Shown: one piece after another, positions 1 to 11,700 of the stretch | Position numbering within the stretch: position 1 is the first letter of the stretch | How the letters are laid out: the number at the start of each line of letters is the position of its first letter | Assembly (NCBI GenBank): GCA_932294295.1 | Contig: OW028580.1 | Coordinates: forward strand, 24,848,975 to 24,912,974 | Length of the DNA stretch: 64,000 nt | Source of the DNA: Alitta virens | Taxonomy: Eukaryota; Annelida; Polychaeta; Phyllodocida; Nereididae | Reading direction: 5' to 3' | Translations under genes and position numbers: made by a program | Notes under the pieces: generated by a model | What the model was told of the DNA's origin: nothing | Database searches by the model: none | The model's input: only the letters and a program-made list of their open reading frames with translations

Positions 1-430
1 GATTGCTCCAACTGCTAGTGCCCTTCAAAAGATGGTTTTGACTGTACTATAGGGCTTTACATCCTGTATTTCTGCACCAGTTGGGCTAATTAGGAAAATA
101 TGATGTACTATACAACCCCAACAAGTCTGTATGCATTCAGCTAGGTGGTCCACAAATTTCTCCACACCCTGATGGTAAACTCAATGGACAGAGCCTAAAA
201 TGGAGTGATTCTGTCAAGCATTTAGGGAACATGATAAATGCTCACAATAATGATAGAGATGACATCAAACGAAAAAAAGGGTGAATTTATTGCCAGAACT
301 AACCGTATTCTTGCAAATTTGGTGACCTCCCATTTTCTTTCATTATTTTTAAGAAGAACACTTGCTTTAACTTTGTACAAAATTTCATGGCATTCTCAGT
401 AGTAGAACTGAATACCCACAATTGTCTTTA
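1..430 (+). pseudogene. LINE reverse transcriptase C-terminal fragment, interrupted by a SINE
   Basis: Translated pieces read like the region just after the catalytic motif of a non-LTR retrotransposon reverse transcriptase: LAPTASALQK-like at the very start, then YNPNKSVCIQLGG, LNGQSLKWSDSVKHLGN and GEFIARTNRILANL. The window begins inside the element, so the catalytic part is missing. The frame is broken near 283, where an A-rich run leads into a stop, and a SINE fragment sits at 52-103. If the SINE and one copy of its 9-base duplication are ignored, the frame runs straight through the insertion. There is no usable open frame. The LINE clade cannot be named from this piece. Confidence is good for a LINE remnant, low for the exact right boundary. 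Confidence 0.65.
52..103 (-). mobile_element. 5'-truncated tRNA-SINE fragment nested in LINE, with 9-base TSD
   Basis: The segment matches the 3' half of the window's main SINE family (see 14907-15091), in reverse orientation. It is flanked by the direct repeat TGTACTATA at 43-51 and 104-112, which is the expected target-site duplication. The head with the pol III boxes is absent. It is therefore younger than the LINE fragment that it interrupts. Confidence 0.75.
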
Positions 431-2640
431 ATTCTAGATAAACACCATTGTGCCGACCTAGCTTTGTCTGCAGTACTGGATAATTATCAACTAGCAGTAT
501 TATACACAACTATCACTTGAAAGTCACAATATACAAATGCTTATAATGCAGAAATTGCTGATTGATGATAATTAATAAAATTAAACTTTCCTTACCTGGT
601 GAGCATCATCAAAATTGCAGAAGATATCAAACCCCACAAATTTGTTGTCTTCACTAACTTTTTTTAAAGCTTTGCTCAAATCACATTTTCCTGAAACTAC
701 AGAAAAACCTGAAGTCTACAACAATGTTTCTTTAATTGTTAATTTTCCTCAGTAAGAGCTAAAATCTGATCAAGCCCAATTTACAAAAATGGGGTTCTAG
801 CACTAGTATATACCTAATTAACAGTGCTAACAGGGAGTATGATAATGATAACGATAACTTTATTAATCATTACATGTAATGAAACTTAATTGTGCTGTGT
901 TACTCCAAGACCTACATTGCTGAACGGACAAATGTCAATTATAGCATGATTGTGGTCTATCAAAAAGTCCCATTGGAAAAACACAGAGACAAAAATCAGC
1001 TAAATGCTTCAATGTTATAATAAATTCAAACATTAAAAATTACATTACAGAGCATGAAAGAATTTTGTTAACATGCAGTTCTGAGAAGGATTTACAAGTT
1101 ATGGAAAGTTTTTAGGTTAATAAATATTTAGTAAATGCAGTATGGGGTTTTTATAGTCTTCAATTATGTGATGAATTGCTCTGCGAAATCCACAAATACT
1201 CCATTGGCAGGCCTGTTCAAACTTGAGCCTTCTTAACTCAATGGGGAGCATATGGTGGCCCACTGGTGGGGGGATTGAACCCACAACCTTTAGTTGTACG
1301 AAATTACAAGTTTCTGAATAAGATTTGACTGTATAACATTATGTAATTTGTATAGTTTAAACTCAACTTACCTTGGTGAAATGAAATTAGTAATATGGAT
1401 AGTGTCCATTGTGAAAGTAGTCTTGGACACATGTTTCGATAATGTAATGTTTTAACGAATGACTGAGTTCAACAAACTTTATGAGCCAAGTTTATACAGG
1501 GAAGTGTGTTTCCCCAAAATAACCAGAATTTGCCTTTTTTTCAGTGCATTTCTATTTTATGATATCTATTCCGTGACTCGGCAGGATTTATTACCATGCA
1601 CCTCTTTTTTAACACAGCAATTGCATTCATCGACAGCCTCCTTTTTGCTGAAATTTTAAATATTTTTTTATTTCAGACATTAATTACCTGAAAATTCCCC
1701 CTTGCTGACTTTTCCTTATTGTGTGCCTATGACATATTCAAGTTGAGATAAACCTTTGGTAAATGCCAAAATGAATCACGTTGTTGAATGAGACCAAAAC
1801 CTTTTTTTTAAATCTCATTCAATGTGTGAGTATTGTCATGAAATTTAAAAGTTTGACTGATATAATCAGAAAACAGCATTTTAAGGTTGGACAAAAGCCC
1901 TTATCGCAAAACCTGCAAGCATTTTATTGAAATTACAGACTTCGTGCCGTTAACATATTGATATACATTGGTTTGCCTAATTTTGAATTGAAAATATTTT
2001 TATTTGGCTTTAAAACAAGACTACAGCATGATATTTTGTTATTTCTGGCATGATACATTTAAAATTATTGCATATATTATATAAGTATTTAAGCTCAATG
2101 GGTTGTGTTAAAGGGGGTTCTCGCATAGTCGGTTTTCCCGGTGAAGCCGTTTTTTGCTCTGGTAGAATTATGTAATATTGCGCAAAATTGGGCATCCGTA
2201 CTGCAACTGTGGTTATCGGGAGGTTGTCGTAGAAGACTGTGAACACACTTACTCGATTCCTCGCAGTCGTTTACAAACTGAGAACAGCCGCCAAAATCGA
2301 CGGATGTTTTGCTCATGTTCAAAACTTTCGTAGAAAAGTCACGGGTGATTGTTTATAGTTAGCAACCGTAGTGAAGCTGTCGTTGCCATAGAGGCACTCG
2401 TGGCATACTCCAAGTCACACGTGAGACACTCATAGAAGCTGGCGGGTTAACAGTCGCACACGTGGGTCTCATTAAAGATGGGTGCAAGATGGTTGCAGGG
2501 CCGGTTGACTCGTCACGTGACCTCAGCCAGTAGTATATTCGCAGTAAGGCAAACTTCATTCACACCTCTGCCTTGATACAAACTGATCGACATCGCTGTA
2601 CTCTTCTCTGCTGGTGCTGCTGTTGCTGTTCCAACTTTAC
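431..2640. other. Intergenic, no gene seen
   Basis: AT-rich sequence with only short chance reading frames. Around 1258-1320 there is a short tRNA B-box-like stretch on the minus strand (GGATTGAACCC) that may be an old SINE. 2101-2640 is less AT-rich than its surroundings and leads directly into the decayed gene at 2651; it may be the 5' part of the same element, but no terminal repeat was found. Confidence 0.4.
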
Positions 2641-2650
2641 CTTTTTCACC

Positions 2651-4089
2651 ATGGGACCCAAGAAGAGATGCAATCTTGGAAAGCATTAAGTCACAGAAGA
2701 GTCTTCTTCGCTTGCCTCTGTGGAAGAATTATTAGAGTCTGAAGAATCCAGTGTTCCTGCAGCTCCTTCTAGTCCTGCCAGTTGTACTTATTACGCTTCT
2801 ACCAAGTCTCCTACCAAGTCTCCTGCCAGGTCTTCTGCAAAGTATCCTGCCAGGTCTTCTTCAAGGTCCACTGCCAAGTCTTCTGACATGGATGACTGTG
2901 ACAGAGATCCAGACTTTGATGTAGAAAAGGAGAAGAAAGAAACCCAAGAAGAAGATGATGATAGTGATGCCAGTGAATTTCCTGCCACCCAGGCCTCTTC
3001 CACCACTGCTCCTGCTGCATCTCAGAAGAAGCCAAGAAGAAAGACTGAGAAGCTTTTTCTACCTCTCAATGATGAGCAAGAAATCACTGACTAGTACCGG
3101 GAGAATGACATCTTCTATGAGAGGACCAGATGTGACTACAAGGATCATCAGAGGAAGATGAGGCTCATCGAGGACAAGGCACAGATCCTCATTGTCCCCT
3201 GTACTGGGTTTCAGTTGAAGACCTGGCTGGAGTCTATCAGAACCAGCGCTGGGAAGCTCATCAAGCAGGGCCCTTCCGGTACAGCCAAGAGAAATCCGAC
3301 AGAGAAGGAGTGGATTATCGCCAATTTTGGGTTCCTTGAGCAACTCATCTCCACTGAAGATCTGGAAGAAGTTGAAGAAGTTCAGTCTTCAACAACCAAG
3401 GGTGGTCCCTTCAAGAAGAGGAAGAATACTGGTGATCATTCTTTTGCAACAAGCTCCAAATTAGCTGACATAGTCCAGACTGCTCATTAGACAGCAGCAA
3501 GGATTGACCAGCACATGAAAGACATCACACAGCCTCCTCCTCCTCCTGCAGATCCGATGACCCTGAGAATCCGCTCGATGACTGACTACATATATTCCGA
3601 GTGTCTTCAGTTGGACTCAGACATGTATGACGACATCGAAGCCCAGCTGATTTCGTTTTTCCCTGCAGCTGAAGGCGCAAGTCAGGAGGAACAAGCAGCA
3701 GCACCAACAGCAGCAGCAACAGCAACATTTGATTATTCAGCAGAAGTTCCATCAGCAGCAGCAGGCCCAGATGTTTCAGCCGACGTTCAGCTAGTTCCAG
3801 CAGGCTACTCCTGAGAAACAATGGACTACCTTGCAGACGATGTCCTTCAGCCATTTTACAGCCTGCAGGAGCTTCTTCAGCTGCCACGTTCCAGCCTGCA
3901 TGTACCTACCAGTCTTCTGGACCTGGACCTTCATCTTCATTGGGTGTCTTCTCTGCTGTACCTTCTCCAGTGGTGCCTGGTTCTTCCTTGAACAGTGACA
4001 AAGTTCCTGCCAGTTCGACTCCGCTCAACATGAGCCACCTGATGAACGTGTCCTTTCTTAATATGACTCAGATGTCTCCGAAGATGTAA
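2651..4089 (+). pseudogene. Decayed MADF/Myb-like DNA-binding protein gene, possibly transposon-derived
   Basis: A reading frame starts at ATG 2651 and stays in one frame to about 3660, broken by TAA at 2687-2689, TAG at 3092-3094 and TAG at 3488-3490. It then continues in two other frames to a stop at 4087-4089. The order is a Ser/Lys/Pro-rich acidic N-terminus, a helical domain starting YRENDIFYERTRCDYK with LKTWLESIRTSAGKL and WIIANFGFLE, a basic patch, a second short helical part (MTDYIYSECLQLDSDMYDDIE), a glutamine-rich tract, and a Ser/Pro-rich end with MSHLMNVSFLNMTQMSPKM. The central part resembles MADF/Myb-SANT-like DNA-binding proteins that accompany Harbinger-type transposons; that assignment is from memory. 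No intron is needed, and a short A-run follows at 4133-4140, so a retrocopy is possible. Three nonsense codons and two frame changes make a functional protein unlikely. Confidence 0.6.
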
Positions 4090-6451
4090 TCACCTTATCC
4101 TGTTCCTGTTCCAGTAGATGTCCAGTAGAAACCAAAAAAAATGTATGGCCTTTTTCAAGGCCACCAAATCCTAACATGGCCTCACCCCCCCAAAGGTCGG
4201 CCAAAGTCAGTCAAAAATAGAGAACAGTTATGTTCAGTCTGCAAAAAGTTAGCTCCTGCCAAGAAAGTCATCAGTGGAAAGACATCTCCAAATACAACAT
4301 TTTCTTCAACAAAACATTCAAAATTTACACCTTTGCAGAGACCATCAAAAACTATAAATAGCCCAATTAAATGTTTCTGGAAATGTTCTGAGTGTATGTA
4401 GGTCATTTGCTGTATCAACTAGAACCATGTTGTTTTACAGTAAAATTCCAGTTATAAAAGTCAATCCTAATATGGGCATGCACAAAAAATTATGACAAAA
4501 CTTCACGGATCTGGTACAAAAAAAAAAAAGAACAGAGTGCAGAAAAGTCTAGCAAACACCTCTGCACCAAGGGATTGGTTAAAATCTGTGAAATGGGAAA
4601 TTTTGACGCTCCATAAACATGGGAAATTTCCCGGAAAAAAGGGTCACTTAAAATTGAAAGAAAGCAGACTTGAAAAAAACTTAAGTTCTTGTTAAATATC
4701 TGTAATATTAGGGAAGTAAAATAATTTCCTAATGTGACAATTGATTGTGTCAACAGACAAAAGTGGGTGTGACTTAGCAAAAAAAGCAGAATATTTTCAT
4801 CTCCCTTAAATGTAGGCCAGTAAAAGATCTACATGCACGTATTGTATCTCGTCACTAATTCAATTGAGTGGGTATGATATCACTATACAGTAGATGGCGC
4901 TTAGGTAAATTACACCTGTAGGAGAGTTCACGTGCACTGGGTCACTATCATCCGCAGGTGAGTGTTGAAATCTTACGTCATATTTAGGGGATTTTTGCCA
5001 ATAAAAGTCACTTTATATTCTTTGATAAACCCGTATTGGTTCCTTGTGCGTTTCTATGGTAATTAGCACACCAGCAGTTTATTTGAACTTAAAACATGTT
5101 GACATACTTAATAAACTCTTAAGCATGGTAAATGGGGCATTTGGAAATAGCCTGTTGAGGATCGGTGATTGTAAAACTTGGTGTGCTCTTAAAACACTGG
5201 CTATTATCTGTTGTATTAAGAAGGTTTGATGATTTGGATGTTATTTACAAATATCACCAGTGTATGATTTTATTGGAACAGTCCAAAGTTTACTTTTCTT
5301 TTACATGTGTCAACTCTTTTTGTAGACCTAGCCTGGCCAGGCTAGTGAAGAACAACTTTAACAATGGACAGTGGCCTAGTTGTCTAGTAAGTAGCTAAAT
5401 GATAACAATTTATATACTTTCTTATCTGTAAACAATGATAACTGTAAATGATAATGTAATTTACATTTACTTGGCGTTAATCGTTACATAATGAACATCT
5501 TAAGTTAGTGTCATCACAGGGGATTTTAATGCTGACAGCATGCATTCATGACATATATCTGAAACGCTATTTTTGAAAATGACTAATTATGACAATATCC
5601 TTGCCATATGTTTGAAAGTGTGGAAATACACTGAATGAATGTGTTCATGTGTGAATTAATGTGTGTTGGATGCCAATGCATGTCAGGATATGCCTGTCTC
5701 CATGTGTTTTTCTCTAGACCCCAGGTGTTCTGTATAGGGGCAAGTACACATAACATACCTATGTGCAATACAGGTATACAGGTGTACATTATAATATACT
5801 ATTTATCCCATATATAATAGCATGCTATGGATTACATGACGGTGAAACAATATTGTCATTGAGACTTATTATCTGATTAGCAGTGGGATTTTATAACTAC
5901 TTTGGACACTTTAATAAGACAATTTGAAAATCTACGGTAAATATTAAGGAACAGACATGCTACTTACATGCCATACATGAAAGTAGCTTATACAAAATTT
6001 ATATAGAGTATGTATGGAAATGTGTTTGTATGAAATGATCATTATTTGAATATCATATTTACTGGGTAAGTAACATTTATTGATCTAGTTGTATTTAGGT
6101 AAACTTGCTATAATTCACAATACATTACGGAATGCATTGTTCTGTATTTATTTAATTTTAGTTATTTGATCTATTTACCATTTGTCATATTTTGTTTCAC
6201 TTGCTATAGTTCACATTACAGTGGGGAATGCATTATTCACTAATTATTAGAATTTTATAGCAATATTTAGTACATTCACGGTGATTACTGTATTTTACAG
6301 CTTACATAATATAATTAATACATAATTTCCAAGAGATCCATCAACTGTAAATAGATATTAGTCCAAAACAGCAATTGACTGGTTCAACTGCCGGGGGGGG
6401 GGGGGAGGGTGTATTATCACTGGTCATATTTGAAAATAACATCCAAATCAT
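4090..6451. other. Intergenic, no gene seen
   Basis: An 86-codon frame at 4141-4401 is Lys/Ser-rich, has a few Cys pairs and resembles nothing recognised. The rest is AT-rich with short chance frames. A 13-base G run lies at 6393-6405. Confidence 0.4.
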
Positions 6452-8066
6452 CACTGTATTGGTTTTACATGTGAAATGCACTTCGCTGCATAAAACTAAG
6501 CCTTTAACAACCTCAAATACCATGTGAGTATGTTGTTGTATGTTGTAGGTATGTTGTTGAAATCCTGCCCATAGCGCCGTCACATATAGGTTGAGGGAAA
6601 TCATGACAGAACGATCTACTGATAAATTTATACAATTGATTTTCGATAAACATGAAATTCATGATAAATGGACCATGTTTTGATATTAAATTTTAAAGTG
6701 GCTTTCACATATTTGAATATTATTAAAACTAAAAAGTATTTATAAAAGGAAATTTTCCAGAAGTTTTAACACATTAGTGGTATCTTTGAAGGAATGACTA
6801 AAAAACATCCCTTTTAATGTGCAGCTAGGCAAGTGGGTCAGAGGAAATTGTGGCTGTAAATTAAATTAGCATTTTCCTTTTTATCAGTAACATTTTTTTG
6901 CGAACCACTCAAGGGAGGCATTTGCAATACATCTGGTACTGAAAAACTTAGTTTGGCATAATTACCTCAAGGTGCATAGGAAGAACATGACACAGTTTGA
7001 ACATGATAAGTATTTCAATGTGACAATTAGTTATACATTGTGCAATTGGCAATAGTGACAAATTAGCAAGTGCGGAGTCAACTAATGGGATGAATAGATG
7101 TAATTTATTCAGTTATTCAGATATATCAATTTAAGTACATCTGTATTGATTACTCAATTTTGGTTGTCAAGACTTGTAATTTGAACAAAAGGTCCTGGGT
7201 TCAATCTCAGAATTACAATTTGTATGTATCTCATCTTAAGTAATAATTTGCATGGATTGATTGAACATATATATGCTTTGAATCAAAATATCACCCATTT
7301 ATTTATCAAACTTGGGTAAGAATGTTTTGCCATCAATTAATTAATCACTACTTGCTATATGAATGTCAGTCAGTCAGTCAGTCAGTCAGCCTGCTGCTAC
7401 TGGTCAGTCAGTCAGTCAATCAGTCAATCGATCAGTCAGGTTTTGTCAGTTATCTACACACAGAAACAAATTACAAAAACATTTGTTCAGTAATTAAATA
7501 ACATCATAATTCAATATAAAACTGATAAAACATTTAATGAGTTTATCTACAAAACTTGATATGACAAAAAAAAAAAAAAAACTGCAGTCTCTCCACTGTT
7601 GCTTAATTATATTTCAGCTATTGAATAGTACAATAGAAATCCTGTTCTAGTTATCAATGATCGTGCATGCTGAAGGATCACTGTTACACTTAAAATGTTG
7701 GCTTATCTTTAAACTGACATCATTATAAAGTCTAACATTATTTGCATATGAGTCACTTCGTAGCCACAGGTTTAACAGATGCATTATGGAGTAACTCAAG
7801 TAAGTAAGCACTTTCATCTTGCATTGTTTAATTAAATCATAAATATATTAATGAATTGTATACAATGCATTGTTAGTTGATATGTGTGTGTATTAACTTG
7901 CTATTTATGACACACACTGTCCTTTTTGCCACTTGCAATGACCTTGAGCAGGATTTCAACAACATACAACAACATACAACAACATACTTACATGGTGTTT
8001 GATGTTGTTCGAGGCTTAGTTTTATGCAGCGAAGTGCATTTCACATGTTGTAAAACCATTACAGTG
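6452..8066. repeat. Pair of ~118-base inverted repeats 1.4 kb apart
   Basis: 6452-6569 and 7948-8066 are diverged reverse complements. Both ends begin CACTGTA(T/A)TGGTTTTACA when read inward and share GTGAAATGCACTTCGC and GTTGTTGAAATCCTG. The space between has no coding signal and carries a CAGT microsatellite. They could be the long ends of one non-autonomous transposon or two separate copies of a repeat; no target duplication was seen at the outer edges. Confidence 0.6.
7365..7440. repeat. (CAGT)n microsatellite
   Basis: Two blocks of CAGT repeats separated by about 20 bases, with CAAT variants in the second block. Confidence 0.85.
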
Positions 8067-8788
8067 TGTAGTATATAATGGCACACTTGTGTTTGTACAC
8101 TTGTGTTTTCAAGGAATTTGTTATGCATAGTTAATGTCATGGATACAGCAGATCATATCACTATCAAGTGACATAGTGCACCCTTTGGTACAAAATAGTT
8201 ACTATAGTAAGGATGTAGTTGGGGTCAAAATATTGAATTAATGGCTATATGGGCTTAACAGTGTCTACTTAAGTATTAACTCAATGTTGTTTTTCTGTGC
8301 TTTTGTTGTTAGAAAAACTAGTATAATGTATTTGAGTTACACTCTCACATATTAAAGTGATATTGCTATCAAATAAAATTTATAACATTTGCGCTTCCAC
8401 TATTTCACAATATAATAGTTTTTTGTTAGGATATATATTGTAGGCAATATTACATGAGATTCAGATATGTTTTACATTGTAATGGTTACATTGTTAAAAC
8501 ATGTGTATCCTTGAATTTGATTATTTTCAGTGAAGTGTACCATAACCTTTCAATTTAGTTGTCATTAGGCCGGAGTTAGCTGGTCATGGCACGTGGCGTC
8601 GTAATGTCTTATTGATTGATCAGATAAAATGCGAAATCTCCTCAAGGCTGATTGCTCAAAATGGTTTCATTTGCTATTTCAGAACGAGACAACTTCTGCG
8701 GAGTTAATACCTGGCAGGATGTCATAGGAGTTTACCAACACTGAGGCGACAATCTGGAAAGTGGGATTTTGTGCATTAAATTGTTACC
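8067..8788. other. 5' flank and probable 5' UTR of the membrane-protein gene
   Basis: No gene seen before about 8680. TTTGCTATTTCAG at 8670-8682 looks like a splice acceptor, so 8683-8788 may be a 5' UTR exon segment. An in-frame TAA at 8777-8779 shows that the coding region cannot extend upstream through this exon. Confidence 0.45.
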
Positions 8789-11700
8789 ATGGCAACTGAA
8801 GCTCCTGCAGAAAATCCTGTCGATGGCCAAGGAGCTGGTATGACAACTGATGGTACTAACAGTGACACAGGAGCAGCTGACGGAGGTCTTGGAGTACCTA
8901 ACAGTGACCTAGGATCGAATACCAATGATGCGGGTGCTCCCAACGGCAATACGAGTGTCCAAGATGGAGATGCTGGTGCACCAGACAGCAGTCCTGGTGC
9001 CCCAAACAGTGATGGAGGTGCTCCTAACAGTGAAAATGGAGCACCAAACACTAACCAGGGAGTAGCAGCCGATAAAGGCGGAGACAAAATAGAAAATTTA
9101 AACAATGTTGCAGTGGACCCCTCTGGTCCTGGTAATACTACGAACACTGACACAGGTACTTCTGCGGATGTTAATGGTCCAAAGGGAGTTCCTGAAAAGG
9201 ATCCTTCAGTTGGAGGTAACATTACCGAGTCTCAAAATGTCCCAGCTGTGAATCAATCATTAGTTACCAAATTACCGGAAGTATTACCCGATGTAACGAC
9301 TGCCGGGAAGGATGTGGTCAAGCCTATTCAAGATGTGAGTCATTTTCCTGGTTTTAGCAGATACTGGGGATATTGTGTGTTTTGCTGAAGGATAGGATCA
9401 TGTACTGTGTGTTATTTTTAAGTACATTTTTTTCATATGTGAAAATTAATCACAATGATAAGTAATATATGTAAATTAACAATATAACTGGCGGTCAACC
9501 CAAATTTTCTAATGATTAAGTCCACTTAAAGCTATGCTATTCTTGAGAGAAAATAGTCAAGTGTAAGTTTAACTGTTGTGTACTTTCGTTGCGTTTTTAA
9601 TTTTTTAATGCGTCTAATACTGCGACGTAAAGCATTTTTTGATTAATTTATTTAACTGACAATTTTGTCATTTTTTGATAATTAATTCATTTCAGGTCAC
9701 TGTGGGAGAGCTTGTCACAACGGCAGAAACTACAGCATCTACCACAAGACCAACAACAACAGAAACAACGACACCACAACAAACAACAGAGTCCACAACC
9801 AAAGCCACAACAGAACCTATCATTATCGAATTTCCAAACTCCGCCAAAACGGATCCACCATATGCTATAATAACATCGCCTTCACCAACCAATGAAACAT
9901 TAATAGGTATTGCTTATTGTATATGATGCTAATATAAGAAATTGGTATTTATTAAGTGATCATAAGATTTGTAAATTATGTATTGTTGATTCAATGATCT
10001 AGTCTCATAAATCTCCAATTTATAAAGATCCTGAATGATAATAGGACTCAAAATAAATGTCCACCTGTTTTACGGTGATATTTGCCACACTTGAAATGGT
10101 ACATCACAAATGAACATAAATGTTATTAAAACATCAAACCTCGATCAACGTTTTAGATTAAAAACTTTTCTCTGTAACAATCAAAACTAAAAGTTTTCAT
10201 ATTCACCATTGTAATTTGTGCAGCTCCTTAATGACCATACACTCTTTTCACAGTTTTCACAGAGCAGTCATGTTGTCTTTTTTGCCTCATTAACCTCTCT
10301 TTGTACTCAGATACAGTATTGTGACAGCATCAATAGACAATGGTCATGGCGAAGTCACAGAGTGCAAAAACCATGGAGAAGAAATGATGTCATAATATAT
10401 GATGTAATCAACATGAGGTCAATGAGGCAAAATTGCCCACATGGCTGCCGTTTAAAAATGGTGTATGACAACTGGCCAAATATTCAATTTCAGGACCTGG
10501 CGATCCTGGAAAGTCATCGAAAGGTGCAGTAGTCATCGCTACATCTGTCATAGGAGTTCTACTTGTAGTCATTGCTGTTGCTGTTGCAATTATTTGGCTA
10601 TTACAAAGGAAAAAACGACGATCAAAGTAAGTCCACATTCAATGAAGAAAGGTATAGATATAATAGGGAAATTATCCTGTAAATGTGAGTGCACCATTCA
10701 TTAACAACATGATAACTTAATATATATCTACAAATGTTATTTCAAAACCTCGTTTACTGGGTACTTTTTTTCTCAGTTTGTAGCAATAATGAGCAGTAGA
10801 CGCTGGCCAATTCTTTCTACTAACAGTTATATATTAACTGAATATTAGCAGTCATCAAATGAGGTGCACTCTGTCTCAAAGGAAAATATGTTATGTCAGT
10901 GTTGAAATCAATAATATGGATCTACCTATGTGGTTTCAACTAAAGAGAGCTCTAGTGTGGTTACACGAATGTCTTAACTCATAACATAACAGATAAAAAA
11001 AGTGGTATTTACCGTAGAATGTTCATAACTTCTGTTTTTCTGGTTACTAATCACTGCAATTGGATTTCCCTCGTGAAACTGGAACTTAATTGGTTTCCAT
11101 TGAAATGTCTTTCTATTTGACTTACAGTTTAATTTGTATTATCACTGGATACATATGTGTGATCTTGAATTTTATTTCATTGCAGACAAATAATTCAAAC
11201 AGTAGAGAACCCCCGGTACAATGCAGCACCAACCATTACTAGAAGCAGTCCTCCCTCTGCTCCGCATCAGTATCGATTCTCACGAGATGCGGACATATCC
11301 ATCGGAGAAGTAAGAACTGTAGGTTTTATGTTTAATTTGCACTTTTCGGTGGTGGTGATGTGAACTTCTTCAAATTCATCTTGTTGAGGGTTTGGTCAGT
11401 TTTTCTTGTTGATATTTTGCACTGCATGCAGAGTTAGACTGGTGACACTTTTACAATGCCATATGTCACAGTGACACTTTTACAATGCCATATGTCACAG
11501 TTTTGAGCATATTTTACCTTCGCTATCATCAATTCAGGAAGCGTAAACCTCTCAGGATGCTTTTGAGAGACAGGATTGTACAAACCACTAGGGCGTTTCC
11601 GTTAGTTCGATCAGCCTTACTTGCAATTTTTATCAATCATACAGTGTACAATGCCCAACTGCCAACGTGTGTTGTACTATGTACACAAAGATGCACTCTT

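Noticed and set aside
3525..3887. Leu/Gln-rich minus-strand frame
   Set aside because: Antisense shadow of the glutamine/alanine-rich part of the decayed MADF-like gene.
8776..9222. 148-codon frame on the minus strand with many Ser, Pro and Val residues
   Set aside because: It lies antisense to exon 1 of the membrane-protein gene. Its composition is the mirror of the repetitive sense strand, and there are no splice or family signs.
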